Source: Candidatus Merdimorpha stercoravium (GTDB taxonomy: Bacteria; Bacteroidota; Bacteroidia; Flavobacteriales; UBA1820). Taken from it: a stretch of 10,172 nucleotides of DNA. Both the position numbers and the translations under genes were made by a program. The stretch is taken from contig DVLY01000016.1 in assembly GCA_018715295.1 (NCBI GenBank), positions 1 to 10,172 on the forward strand, read 5' to 3'. The stretch's first letter is position 1. Each line of letters starts with the position of its first letter. The notes under the pieces were generated by a model that was not told where the DNA came from, made no database searches, and worked only from the letters and a program-made list of their open reading frames with translations. Shown one piece after another: positions 1 to 6,127 of the stretch.

Positions 1-71
1 GGCGTATCCCGCAGCAGACCGGAGAGGAATCCTCTTTGCAGACCTTGAAACGAAAAGAAACGACCAATCGG

Positions 72-437
72 ATGGAGCACCAAAAGATATTCCTGCGGGT
101 CGGTGAGCAGGCCTTCCCGGTAGAATTGGAGGGGAATACCTCCGCCGAAGCCTTGAAAAACCTCCTGGAAAAGGGCGACAGGGAGGTTCGGATGGAGGAT
201 TATGCCCGGATGGAAAAAGTGGGCGATCTCGGGGTGAGCCTTCCGACGAACGATCGGCCGATCGCCGTACAGCCCGGCGACGTTATCCTTTACCAGGGGC
301 ATTACCTGACGGTTTATTACGGGCACAACCATTACCCCCTTACGCGATTGGGACGGATAAAGAACCTCTCGCCCGGCGAATTGGAAAGAGTCCTCGGCCG
401 AGGCAGTATCACGGTCGTCTTGTCTCTGAAGCCGTGA
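72..437 (+). CDS. Cyclophilin-like fold protein (about 121 aa)
   Basis: A small cytoplasmic protein of the bacterial cyclophilin-like fold family (the type Pfam calls Cyclophil_like). Landmarks are the LPTND stretch (57-61), the GDVILYQG strand (69-76) and the TRLGRI motif (91-96), followed by a short helix and a last beta strand ending VVLSLKP. There is no signal peptide. The length is normal for single-domain members. Function in this family is poorly known; peptidyl-prolyl isomerase activity should not be assumed. I chose the ATG at 72 because the family homology starts right after it (KIFLRVGE). The frame is open further up, to a TTG at 36 and to the window edge, but that extension (RKETTNR and similar) does not look like family sequence. 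No strong ribosome site is visible. The fold assignment is fairly sure; the role is not. Confidence 0.8.
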   Translation: MEHQKIFLRVGEQAFPVELEGNTSAEALKNLLEKGDREVRMEDYARMEKVGDLGVSLPTNDRPIAVQPGDVILYQGHYLTVYYGHNHYPLTRLGRIKNLSPGELERVLGRGSITVVLSLKP

Positions 438-549
438 GGCCCGTCTGCGGGAGGAGGACCGTTTTTTCGAACCGAAGGACCCGTGCGTTGTCGTTTTTCC
501 CGCGCGCAGCCTTTGGGCTTTGCCGGAAAACCAAGTGAAAAGAGAAGAG

Positions 550-1614
550 ATGATGAACGAGGATGAAAAATACATGGACATGGCCCTCGCCCTGGCCCGT
601 GAAGGACTGGGGGCGACCTATCCCAACCCCATGGTAGGCTGTGTGATCGTCTCCCGGGGCGAAGTCATCGGCCGGGGGTATCACCACCGCGCCGGCCAAG
701 CCCATGCCGAGGTCAATGCCATCGAATCGGTCCGGGACAAAGCCCGCCTGCGGGAAAGCACCCTGTACGTTACCCTGGAGCCGTGTTCCCATTTCGGGAA
801 AACGCCCCCGTGTGCCGACCGCATCGTCCGGGAAGGCATTCCCCGTGTGGTGGTGGGCGTCGTCGATCCTTTCGGTAAGGTCGCCGGCCGGGGCATCCGC
901 AAGTTGGAACAGGCCGGTATCGCCGTTACCCTCGGCGTACGGGAGCAGGAATGCCGCCGGCTGAACGAACGCTTTTTCACGTTTCACCAGAAAAAACGCC
1001 CTTACGTCGCCCTCAAGTGGGCCCAAAGCGCCGACGGATACCTCGACGCGCTGCGGGACTCCCCCCGGCAGCCCCCCCAGCGCATTACCGGCCCTCTTGC
1101 GCAGCAGTACGTCCACCGCTTGCGCAGCATCGAGCAGGCCATCCTGGTAGGGACCCGCACCGCCTGCCTGGACAACCCCCGCCTCGACGCCCGTCTGGCT
1201 CCTGTTCCCCGCCATCCCTTGCGGGTGGTGCCGGATCGCAGGGGCATCATCCCGCTGGAGAACCACTTGCTCGACGGAATCCTCCCCACGCTTGTCTTTA
1301 CGGAGGTGGAGCGACCTTTCCCTCCCGCGGTGGAGCCGGTCCCGCTCGACTTCTCGACCGATACCGTCCCTCAGATGCTCGACGCACTCTACCGTCGAGG
1401 CCTCCAGTCCGTCCTGGTGGAAGGCGGGGCGGAAATGCTCGCATCCTTTTTCCGCAGCGGCCTTTGGGACCGGGCGTATGTCTTCTCCGCCCCGCAACGG
1501 TTTCTCGGGGCAGGCGTGCCGGCGCCCGGATTGCCGGACGATGCCTGCGCAGAAGCCGAAGAAACGCTCGGGGACGATCGACTGGTCATCTATCGCCATC
1601 TTCCAAGGCCATGA
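550..1614 (+). CDS. ribD: RibD, bifunctional riboflavin biosynthesis deaminase/reductase
   Basis: RibD carries out two successive steps of riboflavin synthesis: deamination of 2,5-diamino-6-ribosylamino-4(3H)-pyrimidinone 5'-phosphate, then NADPH-dependent reduction of the ribose side chain. The N-terminal cytidine-deaminase-like domain (about 1-140) shows YPNPMVG, HAEVNAI and EPCSHFGKTPPC; zinc ligands are H52, C79 and C88 and the proton shuttle is E54. The C-terminal reductase domain (about 148-354) has the ALKWAQSADG strand, GTRTACLDNPRL and the VEGG motif at 290-293. Length (354 aa) is normal. The start is ATG 550 or the adjacent ATG 553 (MNEDEKYM, a typical RibD N-terminus) behind purine-rich AGAAGAG; a TTG at 520 is unlikely. 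The stop TGA lies inside an ATGA that begins the 11-bp ladder leading into yigZ, so the two genes probably share a transcript. The other rib genes are not in the window. Confidence 0.95.
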   Translation: MMNEDEKYMDMALALAREGLGATYPNPMVGCVIVSRGEVIGRGYHHRAGQAHAEVNAIESVRDKARLRESTLYVTLEPCSHFGKTPPCADRIVREGIPRVVVGVVDPFGKVAGRGIRKLEQAGIAVTLGVREQECRRLNERFFTFHQKKRPYVALKWAQSADGYLDALRDSPRQPPQRITGPLAQQYVHRLRSIEQAILVGTRTACLDNPRLDARLAPVPRHPLRVVPDRRGIIPLENHLLDGILPTLVFTEVERPFPPAVEPVPLDFSTDTVPQMLDALYRRGLQSVLVEGGAEMLASFFRSGLWDRAYVFSAPQRFLGAGVPAPGLPDDACAEAEETLGDDRLVIYRHLPRP

Positions 1615-1665
1615 TAAAACCATGACAACGCTATGACAACGCTATGACAACGCTATGACAACGCC
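1611..1665 (+). repeat. Five-unit 11-bp ladder of ATGA stop/start overlaps joining ribD to yigZ
   Basis: Five contiguous 11-bp units start at 1611, 1622, 1633, 1644 and 1655. Units two to four are identical (ATGACAACGCT), unit five differs in its last base (ATGACAACGCC), and unit one (ATGATAAAACC) is a degenerate copy matching at 7 of 11 positions. Unit one holds the ribD stop TGA (1612-1614) overlapped by an ATG at 1611; unit five holds the yigZ start. Translating from each ATG gives MIKP-stop (1611-1625) and then MTTL-stop three times (1622-1636, 1633-1647, 1644-1658). Every stop overlaps the next ATG as ATGA. A ribosome that re-initiates at each overlap would step from ribD to yigZ. The layout is seen directly; translational coupling is inference. 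Slipped-strand expansion of one original ATGA overlap is the simplest origin. Confidence 0.93.
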
Positions 1666-2275
1666 CAGCGATACATATCTGACCGTATGCGCCCAGGAAG
1701 GGGAAACACCCGTGTACAAGGAAAAGGGAAGCCGTTTTCTGGGGTATGCCTTCCATGTGGAGACCCCGGAAGCCGTACAGGACATCCTGCGCGAGCTTCG
1801 CGCGCAGCATCACGCCGCCCGACACGTGTGCTACGCCTATCGTCTGGGGGCTTCGGGGGCCGTGTTCCGCGCAGGCGACGACGGCGAACCCTCCGGTACG
1901 GCCGGGTTGCCCATTTACAACCAACTGCTGTCTTTCCGTACGACCGATACCCTGGTGGCCGTCGTACGGTACTTCGGGGGCATCCTTCTGGGGGCGTCGG
2001 GGCTGGTGGCCGCGTACAAGCAAGCGGCGCGGATGGCCTTGGAAACATCCCGGATCGAGCAGCGGGTCGTCTGCCGGAAACTGGATGTGTGCTTCGGCTA
2101 CGGGCAGATCAGTGCCGTGATGCGGCTGGTAAAGGAGCGCGGATTGGACCTCCTGGAGCAGGACCTGCGGGAGGATTGCCGTATCCGGGTGGCGGTACGG
2201 GCATCGGCGGCGGAGGCTGTCCGGGGAGCGCTGGAAGCCATTTTCGGTGTAAAAGTATCCCAAGAGCCGGATTGA
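1655..2275 (+). CDS. YigZ/IMPACT (UPF0029) family protein
   Basis: A 206-aa cytoplasmic protein of the YigZ family, the bacterial relatives of eukaryotic IMPACT. The N-terminal UPF0029 domain begins near residue 6 (DTYLT, YKEKGSRFLGYA) and carries the family signature motifs DDGEPSGTAG (75-84) and VRYFGGILLGASGL (104-117). The C-terminal part (about 140-200) matches the small ferredoxin-like domain that follows in bacterial members. The biochemical role in bacteria is not settled; IMPACT regulates GCN2 in eukaryotes, but that cannot be carried over. ATG 1655 is the only suitable ATG, since the next in-frame Met is deep in the conserved domain, and it is the last ATG of the 11-bp ladder. The gene has no promoter of its own in the 40-bp gap and probably depends on the ribD transcript. 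It converges with uvrA across 51 bp. Confidence 0.93.
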   Translation: MTTPSDTYLTVCAQEGETPVYKEKGSRFLGYAFHVETPEAVQDILRELRAQHHAARHVCYAYRLGASGAVFRAGDDGEPSGTAGLPIYNQLLSFRTTDTLVAVVRYFGGILLGASGLVAAYKQAARMALETSRIEQRVVCRKLDVCFGYGQISAVMRLVKERGLDLLEQDLREDCRIRVAVRASAAEAVRGALEAIFGVKVSQEPD

Positions 2276-2326
2276 CGGCCTTTTTTAAGGGCTTTTTCCC
2301 GGGGCGGGGAGAGAATGGAAAAACGA

Positions 2327-5167
2327 TCAACCCCGGTGGGGTCCTGCTCCTTCGAGCACCTCTTTCAGGAAGGCCCAGGTGTAGCCTTTTCTTTGGGCGA
2401 CGACTTCTTCCGGGGTGCCTTGCGCTACGACAAAACCTCCTTCCTGTCCGCCTTCTGGCCCCATGTCGATCAGGTGGTCGGCCAAGCGGATCACATCCAG
2501 GTTGTGTTCGATCACCAGCACGGTGTTGCCCCGGTCGACCAAGTGGTCGAGGATGCCCATCAAGACGCGGATGTCCTCGAAATGCAGCCCGGTGGTGGGT
2601 TCGTCGAGGATGTAGAACGTGTTCCCGGTATCTTTCTTGGCCAGTTCGGTGGCCAGTTTTACGCGCTGGGCTTCGCCGCCCGAGAGCGTGGTGCTTTGTT
2701 GCCCCAGGGTGAGGTATCCCAGCCCGACGTCCTGCAGGGTCTTGATCTTCCGGTAGATCGAGGGGATCGGCTCGAAAAACTCCGTCGCCTCGTCGATGCT
2801 CATCTCCAGCACATCGGCAATGGATTTTCCTTTGTAACGCACTTCGAGCGTTTCGCGGTTGTAGCGTTTGCCCTGGCAAGCCGGACAGTGCACGTGTACG
2901 TCCGGCAGGAAATTCATCTCGATGGTCTTCAGCCCCGATCCTTGGCATTCCTCGCACCTTCCGCCCTTGATGTTGAAGGAGAAACGCCCCGCCTTGTAGC
3001 CCCGGATGCGCGCTTCGGGAACTTCGGCAAACAGGGAACGGATCTCCGAGAACACGCCGGTGTACGTCGCCGGGTTGGAGCGCGGGGTGCGGCCGATGGG
3101 CGACTGGTCGATGGCAATGACCTTGTCGAGGTATTCCAAGCCCTCGATCCGCTGATAGGGGAGGGGTTTTTTGAGCGCCTGGAAAAAATGTGCGTTGAGG
3201 ATCGGGTAGAGCGTATCGTTGATCAGGGTGGACTTGCCGCTGCCCGATACCCCCGTCACGCAGATCAGTTTCCCCAGCGGGAAATCCACCGTAACGTCTT
3301 TCAGGTTGTTCCCTTGGGCACCCACCAGGCGAAGCACCTGTCCCGAACCGGGACGGGGCGTGTGTCGCCGGGGGATCTCCCGCACGCCGTTGATGTAGTC
3401 CGCCGTGAGGGTGTGCGCCTGGCGAAGTTGGTCGGGACGGCCGTGCCAGACGACTCTCCCGCCGTAAAGCCCCGCACCCGGGCCGATGTCCACGATGTCG
3501 TCCGCCGCCAGGATCATGTCCCGGTCGTGCTCCACCACGATGACCGAATTGCCCGCATCGCGGAGTTTTTTCAGCGAGGAGATCAGGCGTTGGTTGTCCC
3601 GCTGGTGAAGCCCGATGGAAGGCTCGTCCAGGATGTAGAGCACCCCTACGAGTTGCGAACCGATCTGGGTAGCCAGGCGGATGCGTTGCGACTCGCCTCC
3701 CGAGAGGGTTTTCGATCCCCGGTCGAGCGACAGGTAGCCCAGTCCCACATCCAGCAGGAACTGTGTGCGGCTGGAGAGTTCCTTGAACACTTCGCCTGCG
3801 ATGCTCCTTTGCCGCTCGTTCATCCCCTCCCATGCCTTCCGGTACCATTGCGGTAGTTCGGAGAGCGGCAGGGCGGCTACCTGGGCGATGTTCATCCCCC
3901 CGATGCGGAAGCACAGCGACTCGTCCCGCAGGCGGGATCCGTGGCAGACGGGGCATTCCACCTCGTTCATGAATTCGCGCGCCCAACGCGCCAGCGTCTT
4001 GCTTTCGGTATCCTCGGCCTGCTGGCGGATAAAGGCGGCGATGCCTTGGAAGTCGATCTGGTAGTCGTGCGTTACCCCGGCTTCGGACAGGCGGGAGAAA
4101 TGCTCGCTGCCCCCGTGGAGGATCACATGCATCGCCTCTTCCGGAATATCCTTTACCGGCGTGTTCAGCGTAAAGCCGTAGCGGGTGGCGATGGCCTCCA
4201 GTTGTTGGAAGATCCAGGTATTCTTGTAAGCTCCCAGGGGGGCGATGGCCCCTGCGCGGATGGAAAGCCGCGGGTCCGGGATGACTTTCTTCAGGTCGAT
4301 CAGCAGCACTTCGCCCAATCCGCCGCATTCGGGGCAGGCGCCTTTGGGCGAGTTGAACGAAAAGGTGTTCGGTTCGGGCAGCGGAAACGACTGTCCGGAT
4401 TCGGGGCACATCAGGTGGCGGGAGTAGTACCGCAGCTCTCCCGAGTCGGCATCCTCGACCATCATCGTCCCTTCGCCGTGGTACAGGGCCGTGCGGACAG
4501 CTTCCATCAGGCGGGGAGAATCGGCCTGGGGGGAGGCCAGGCGGTCGATGACGATCTCGATGTCGTGCGTCTTGTAGCGGTCGATGCGCATCCCGGGAGT
4601 AAGGTCGGTGGTCTGGCCGTCGATACGGGCCTTGAGGAAACCGGCCTTGAGGATGTTCTCGAAGAGTTCCCGGTAGTGTCCCTTGCGCGAGCGGACTACG
4701 GGTGCGAGGATGCTCAACCGCCGGGAGGTGTAGTCGCGTGCGATGAGTTGGCAGATCTGCTCGTCGGTATGGCTGACCATCGGTTGCCCGCTTACGGGCG
4801 AGAAAGCCACCGAAGCCCGGGCGTAGAGCAGGCGCAGGAAGTCGTATATTTCGGTGATGGTGCCTACGGTGGAGCGCGGGTTGCCCGAAGTGGTCTTCTG
4901 TTCGATGGAGATCACGGGCGAAAGGCCTTCGATCTTGTCCACTTCGGGGCGTTCCATCCCGCCGATGAACTGACGGGCATAGGCGGAAAAGGTCTCCATG
5001 TAGCGGCGCTGCCCTTCGGCGTAGATCGTATCGAAAGCCAGGGAGGATTTCCCGCTGCCGGAAAGTCCGGTGAAAACCACCAGACGGTTGCGGGGAATGC
5101 TCAGGTCGATGTTTTTCAGGTTGTGCTCGCGGGCACCGTATATGTCTATCGTCTCTTCGTTTTTCAT
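2327..5167 (-). CDS. uvrA: UvrA, excinuclease ABC subunit A
   Basis: UvrA is the dimeric ATPase that finds bulky DNA damage and loads UvrB in nucleotide excision repair. The 946-aa protein has the full tandem ABC layout. The first half has Walker A GLSGSGKS (34-41), signature LSGGES (488-493), Walker B ILDEPS (512-517) and switch H547. The second half has Walker A GVSGSGKS (639-646), signature LSGGEA (828-833), Walker B ILDEPT (853-858) and H888. The C-terminal zinc finger is complete (C738, C741, C761, C764). In the first zinc module the leading pair reads C254-P-E-S257, so one of the four usual cysteines is replaced, while the second pair C278/C281 is present; an additional CPVC lies at 405-408. 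Start ATG 5167 fits the family N-terminus (IDIYGAREHNLKNI). The gene is monocistronic here, with its own promoter and a leader hairpin. It also carries the usual long antisense open frames of a GC-rich gene, which are not genes. Confidence 0.98.
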   Translation of the reverse strand: MKNEETIDIYGAREHNLKNIDLSIPRNRLVVFTGLSGSGKSSLAFDTIYAEGQRRYMETFSAYARQFIGGMERPEVDKIEGLSPVISIEQKTTSGNPRSTVGTITEIYDFLRLLYARASVAFSPVSGQPMVSHTDEQICQLIARDYTSRRLSILAPVVRSRKGHYRELFENILKAGFLKARIDGQTTDLTPGMRIDRYKTHDIEIVIDRLASPQADSPRLMEAVRTALYHGEGTMMVEDADSGELRYYSRHLMCPESGQSFPLPEPNTFSFNSPKGACPECGGLGEVLLIDLKKVIPDPRLSIRAGAIAPLGAYKNTWIFQQLEAIATRYGFTLNTPVKDIPEEAMHVILHGGSEHFSRLSEAGVTHDYQIDFQGIAAFIRQQAEDTESKTLARWAREFMNEVECPVCHGSRLRDESLCFRIGGMNIAQVAALPLSELPQWYRKAWEGMNERQRSIAGEVFKELSSRTQFLLDVGLGYLSLDRGSKTLSGGESQRIRLATQIGSQLVGVLYILDEPSIGLHQRDNQRLISSLKKLRDAGNSVIVVEHDRDMILAADDIVDIGPGAGLYGGRVVWHGRPDQLRQAHTLTADYINGVREIPRRHTPRPGSGQVLRLVGAQGNNLKDVTVDFPLGKLICVTGVSGSGKSTLINDTLYPILNAHFFQALKKPLPYQRIEGLEYLDKVIAIDQSPIGRTPRSNPATYTGVFSEIRSLFAEVPEARIRGYKAGRFSFNIKGGRCEECQGSGLKTIEMNFLPDVHVHCPACQGKRYNRETLEVRYKGKSIADVLEMSIDEATEFFEPIPSIYRKIKTLQDVGLGYLTLGQQSTTLSGGEAQRVKLATELAKKDTGNTFYILDEPTTGLHFEDIRVLMGILDHLVDRGNTVLVIEHNLDVIRLADHLIDMGPEGGQEGGFVVAQGTPEEVVAQRKGYTWAFLKEVLEGAGPHRG

Positions 5168-5175
5168 GCCGGAAA

Positions 5176-5190
5176 GCCCCTTTTCGGGGC
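5176..5190 (-). promoter_or_regulatory. Leader hairpin just upstream of the uvrA start
   Basis: On the minus strand GCCCC, loop GAAAA, GGGGC forms a perfect 5-bp all-GC stem ending 8 bases before the uvrA ATG at 5167. It fills about half of the leader expected from the promoter at 5206-5236 and lies where a ribosome would bind. The structure is seen in the sequence; an effect on uvrA translation or mRNA stability is inference. It is not a terminator, as no U-tract follows. Confidence 0.6.
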
Positions 5191-5205
5191 GGAAATAGCA
5201 AGCGA

Positions 5206-5236
5206 CAAAGGTACGAAATCCTCGCGGGATTTGAAA
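5206..5236 (-). promoter_or_regulatory. uvrA promoter, Bacteroidetes type
   Basis: The minus strand reads TACCTTTG (5206-5213), a perfect match to the Bacteroidetes -7 box TAnnTTTG. A TTTC (5233-5236) sits 19 bases further upstream, a 3-of-4 match to the -33 TTTG at normal spacing. Transcription would start near 5199, giving a leader of roughly 32 bases. I see no LexA-type operator that I can name. Confidence 0.65.
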
Positions 5237-5281
5237 TACGGCCGGAGTGGACGCCTCGGGAGAAACTGTCGGGAAGCGGTC

Positions 5282-5340
5282 TTTGGAAAGGGACGGGAAG
5301 GTGTTATTTTGTTCTTAAAGTTTTGGCGGATGGACCTTTG
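5282..5340 (+). promoter_or_regulatory. Possible promoter(s) for the secreted protein gene at 5436
   Basis: Two overlapping candidates each miss the -7 consensus TAnnTTTG by one base: TTTG (5282-5285), 18 bases, TTATTTTG (5304-5311); and TTTG (5308-5311), 21 bases, GACCTTTG (5333-5340). Both lie between the divergent uvrA promoter and the gene. Either would leave a leader of about 90-120 bases. The sequence does not decide between them. Confidence 0.35.
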
Positions 5341-5352
5341 ACGCAAAAAAAA

Positions 5353-5366
5353 GGATACTTTTATCC
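5353..5366 (+). other. Small leader hairpin after an A8 tract
   Basis: GGATA, loop CTTT, TATCC forms a perfect 5-bp stem directly after eight A residues (5345-5352), in the presumed 5' leader of the gene at 5436. The stem is weak and has no following T-tract, so it is not a terminator. Its function, if any, is unknown. Confidence 0.4.
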
Positions 5367-5435
5367 AGGAAAGCACGCCTCTCCTTTACACAACCGCAAA
5401 GAGAGAAATAGAGAAAACGATAAAACAGTTCGACC

Positions 5436-5852
5436 ATGAGAAAAGCACTTTTATTTTTGGCATTCGTCGTCTGCGGGACGGCCTTTGCCCAGCAGACACA
5501 AAGCAAAGTCTACTGCGAGATCGTCGGCACGAGCAAGATGTTCTCCAAGAAATTGACGATCGAAGTCGATTTCGGGCAGGAAAGCACCCTTTTCAGCCGT
5601 GAAACCCTGGTGGATGAAAACGGGAAACCGATCGTGTTCAATTCGATGGTCGATGCGATGAATTACATGGGAACCTTGGGCTGGGAATTCGAACAGGCCT
5701 ATGTCGTTACGGTGGATTCGGGGTCCAGTGCAACGAATGTGTACCACTGGCTTTTGAGCCGATATGTAAGCCAAGGGGAAGATTTCAGCCTGACAACGCG
5801 CCCCCAGTTCAGAAAGGACGCCAAAGGACAGGACACGATCCCGGCGGAATGA
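5436..5852 (+). CDS. Small secreted protein of unknown function (138 aa)
   Basis: I do not recognise a named domain; the sequence resembles short conserved hypothetical proteins I remember from Bacteroidales. It begins with a clear Sec signal peptide: MRK, a hydrophobic stretch LLFLAFVV, and a probable signal peptidase I site after AFA (residue 18), leaving a mature protein starting QQTQ. There is no lipobox, so export to the periplasm or outside is expected rather than lipidation. The mature part (about 120 aa) has KVYCEIVGTSKMFSKKLTIEVDFG, a VDENGKPIVFNSMVDAMNYM segment, LGWEFEQAYVV and VYHWLLSRYV, which suggests a compact mixed alpha/beta domain with a single cysteine. No catalytic motif is evident. 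It stands alone, divergent from uvrA and convergent with the ROK kinase across a repeat array. The start ATG is unambiguous because of the signal peptide. Confidence 0.85.
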   Translation: MRKALLFLAFVVCGTAFAQQTQSKVYCEIVGTSKMFSKKLTIEVDFGQESTLFSRETLVDENGKPIVFNSMVDAMNYMGTLGWEFEQAYVVTVDSGSSATNVYHWLLSRYVSQGEDFSLTTRPQFRKDAKGQDTIPAE

Positions 5853-5876
5853 TCCGCCCGGACGTCGAGGGGACTT

Positions 5877-6127
5877 CAAATATAGCGAAAGGCGAGCGCA
5901 GCGTCAAATGGAAAACATTGTTTTCGCATTTGACGAATGCCGAGCCGCATCCTATATTATGAAAATATAGTGAAAGGCGAGCGCAGCGGCAAATCGAAAA
6001 CAAGGTTTTCGCATCTGACGATGCCGAGGGCGCATCCTGGTATTATGAAAATATACGGAAAGGCGAGCGCAGCGGCAAATCGAAAACAAGGTTTTCGGAT
6101 TTGACAGTCCGAGGGCGCGGCCTATGC
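5877..6127. repeat. Array 1: three tandem copies of an 85-86 bp palindromic repeat
   Basis: Copies begin with AAATATA at 5878, 5963 and 6049, so the spacing is 85 then 86 bp. Each runs: A/T arm, GAAAGGCGAGCGCAGCG, a central hairpin, a GCCGAG(G)CGC-like stretch, and a closing arm CCTAT. The central hairpin is GAAAAC-NNN-GTTTTC in every copy. In copy 1 it is extended by GTCAAATG/CATTTGAC and in copy 3 by CAAATC/GATTTG with one bulged G; copy 2 is imperfect there. Neighbouring units meet in a second palindrome, CTATATT-ATGA-AAATATAG. The array fills the gap between two convergent genes, and its last arm supplies the bases of the ROK kinase stop codon (CTA at 6122-6124). Copy 1 starts with CAAATATA, a perfect minus-strand -7 box. 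There are no unique spacers, so it is not CRISPR. It resembles REP/BIME-type elements and could serve as an mRNA 3' end. Confidence 0.9.

Noticed and set aside
1..106. Possible C-terminus of an upstream gene in frame 1 (stop at 46-48) or frame 2 (stop at 104-106)
   Set aside because: Both frames are open to the window edge but too short to recognise, and they cannot be told from chance.
440..467. CCCG-TCTG-CGGG hairpin followed by T6 as a terminator of the cyclophilin-like gene
   Set aside because: The stem has 4 bp and the T run starts 11 bases after it, so it is too weak to call.
409..1623. A 404-codon minus-strand open frame opposite ribD
   Set aside because: ribD has all catalytic motifs on the + strand; the antisense translation has none.
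2293..2323. TTTTTCC/GGAAAAA inverted repeat between yigZ and uvrA as a shared terminator
   Set aside because: The stem is only 7 bp, A/T rich, with a 17-base loop and no GC core. The T and A runs are inside the stem rather than after it. No convincing terminator is visible in this convergent gap.
2315..5341. Two long + strand open frames (2315-3856 and 3941-5341) opposite uvrA
   Set aside because: uvrA is unmistakable on the other strand; these frames mirror its codon usage and show no recognisable protein features.
5877..6127. CRISPR array
   Set aside because: The 85-86 bp units abut directly with no unique spacers, are palindromic and diverge from each other; no cas genes are present.
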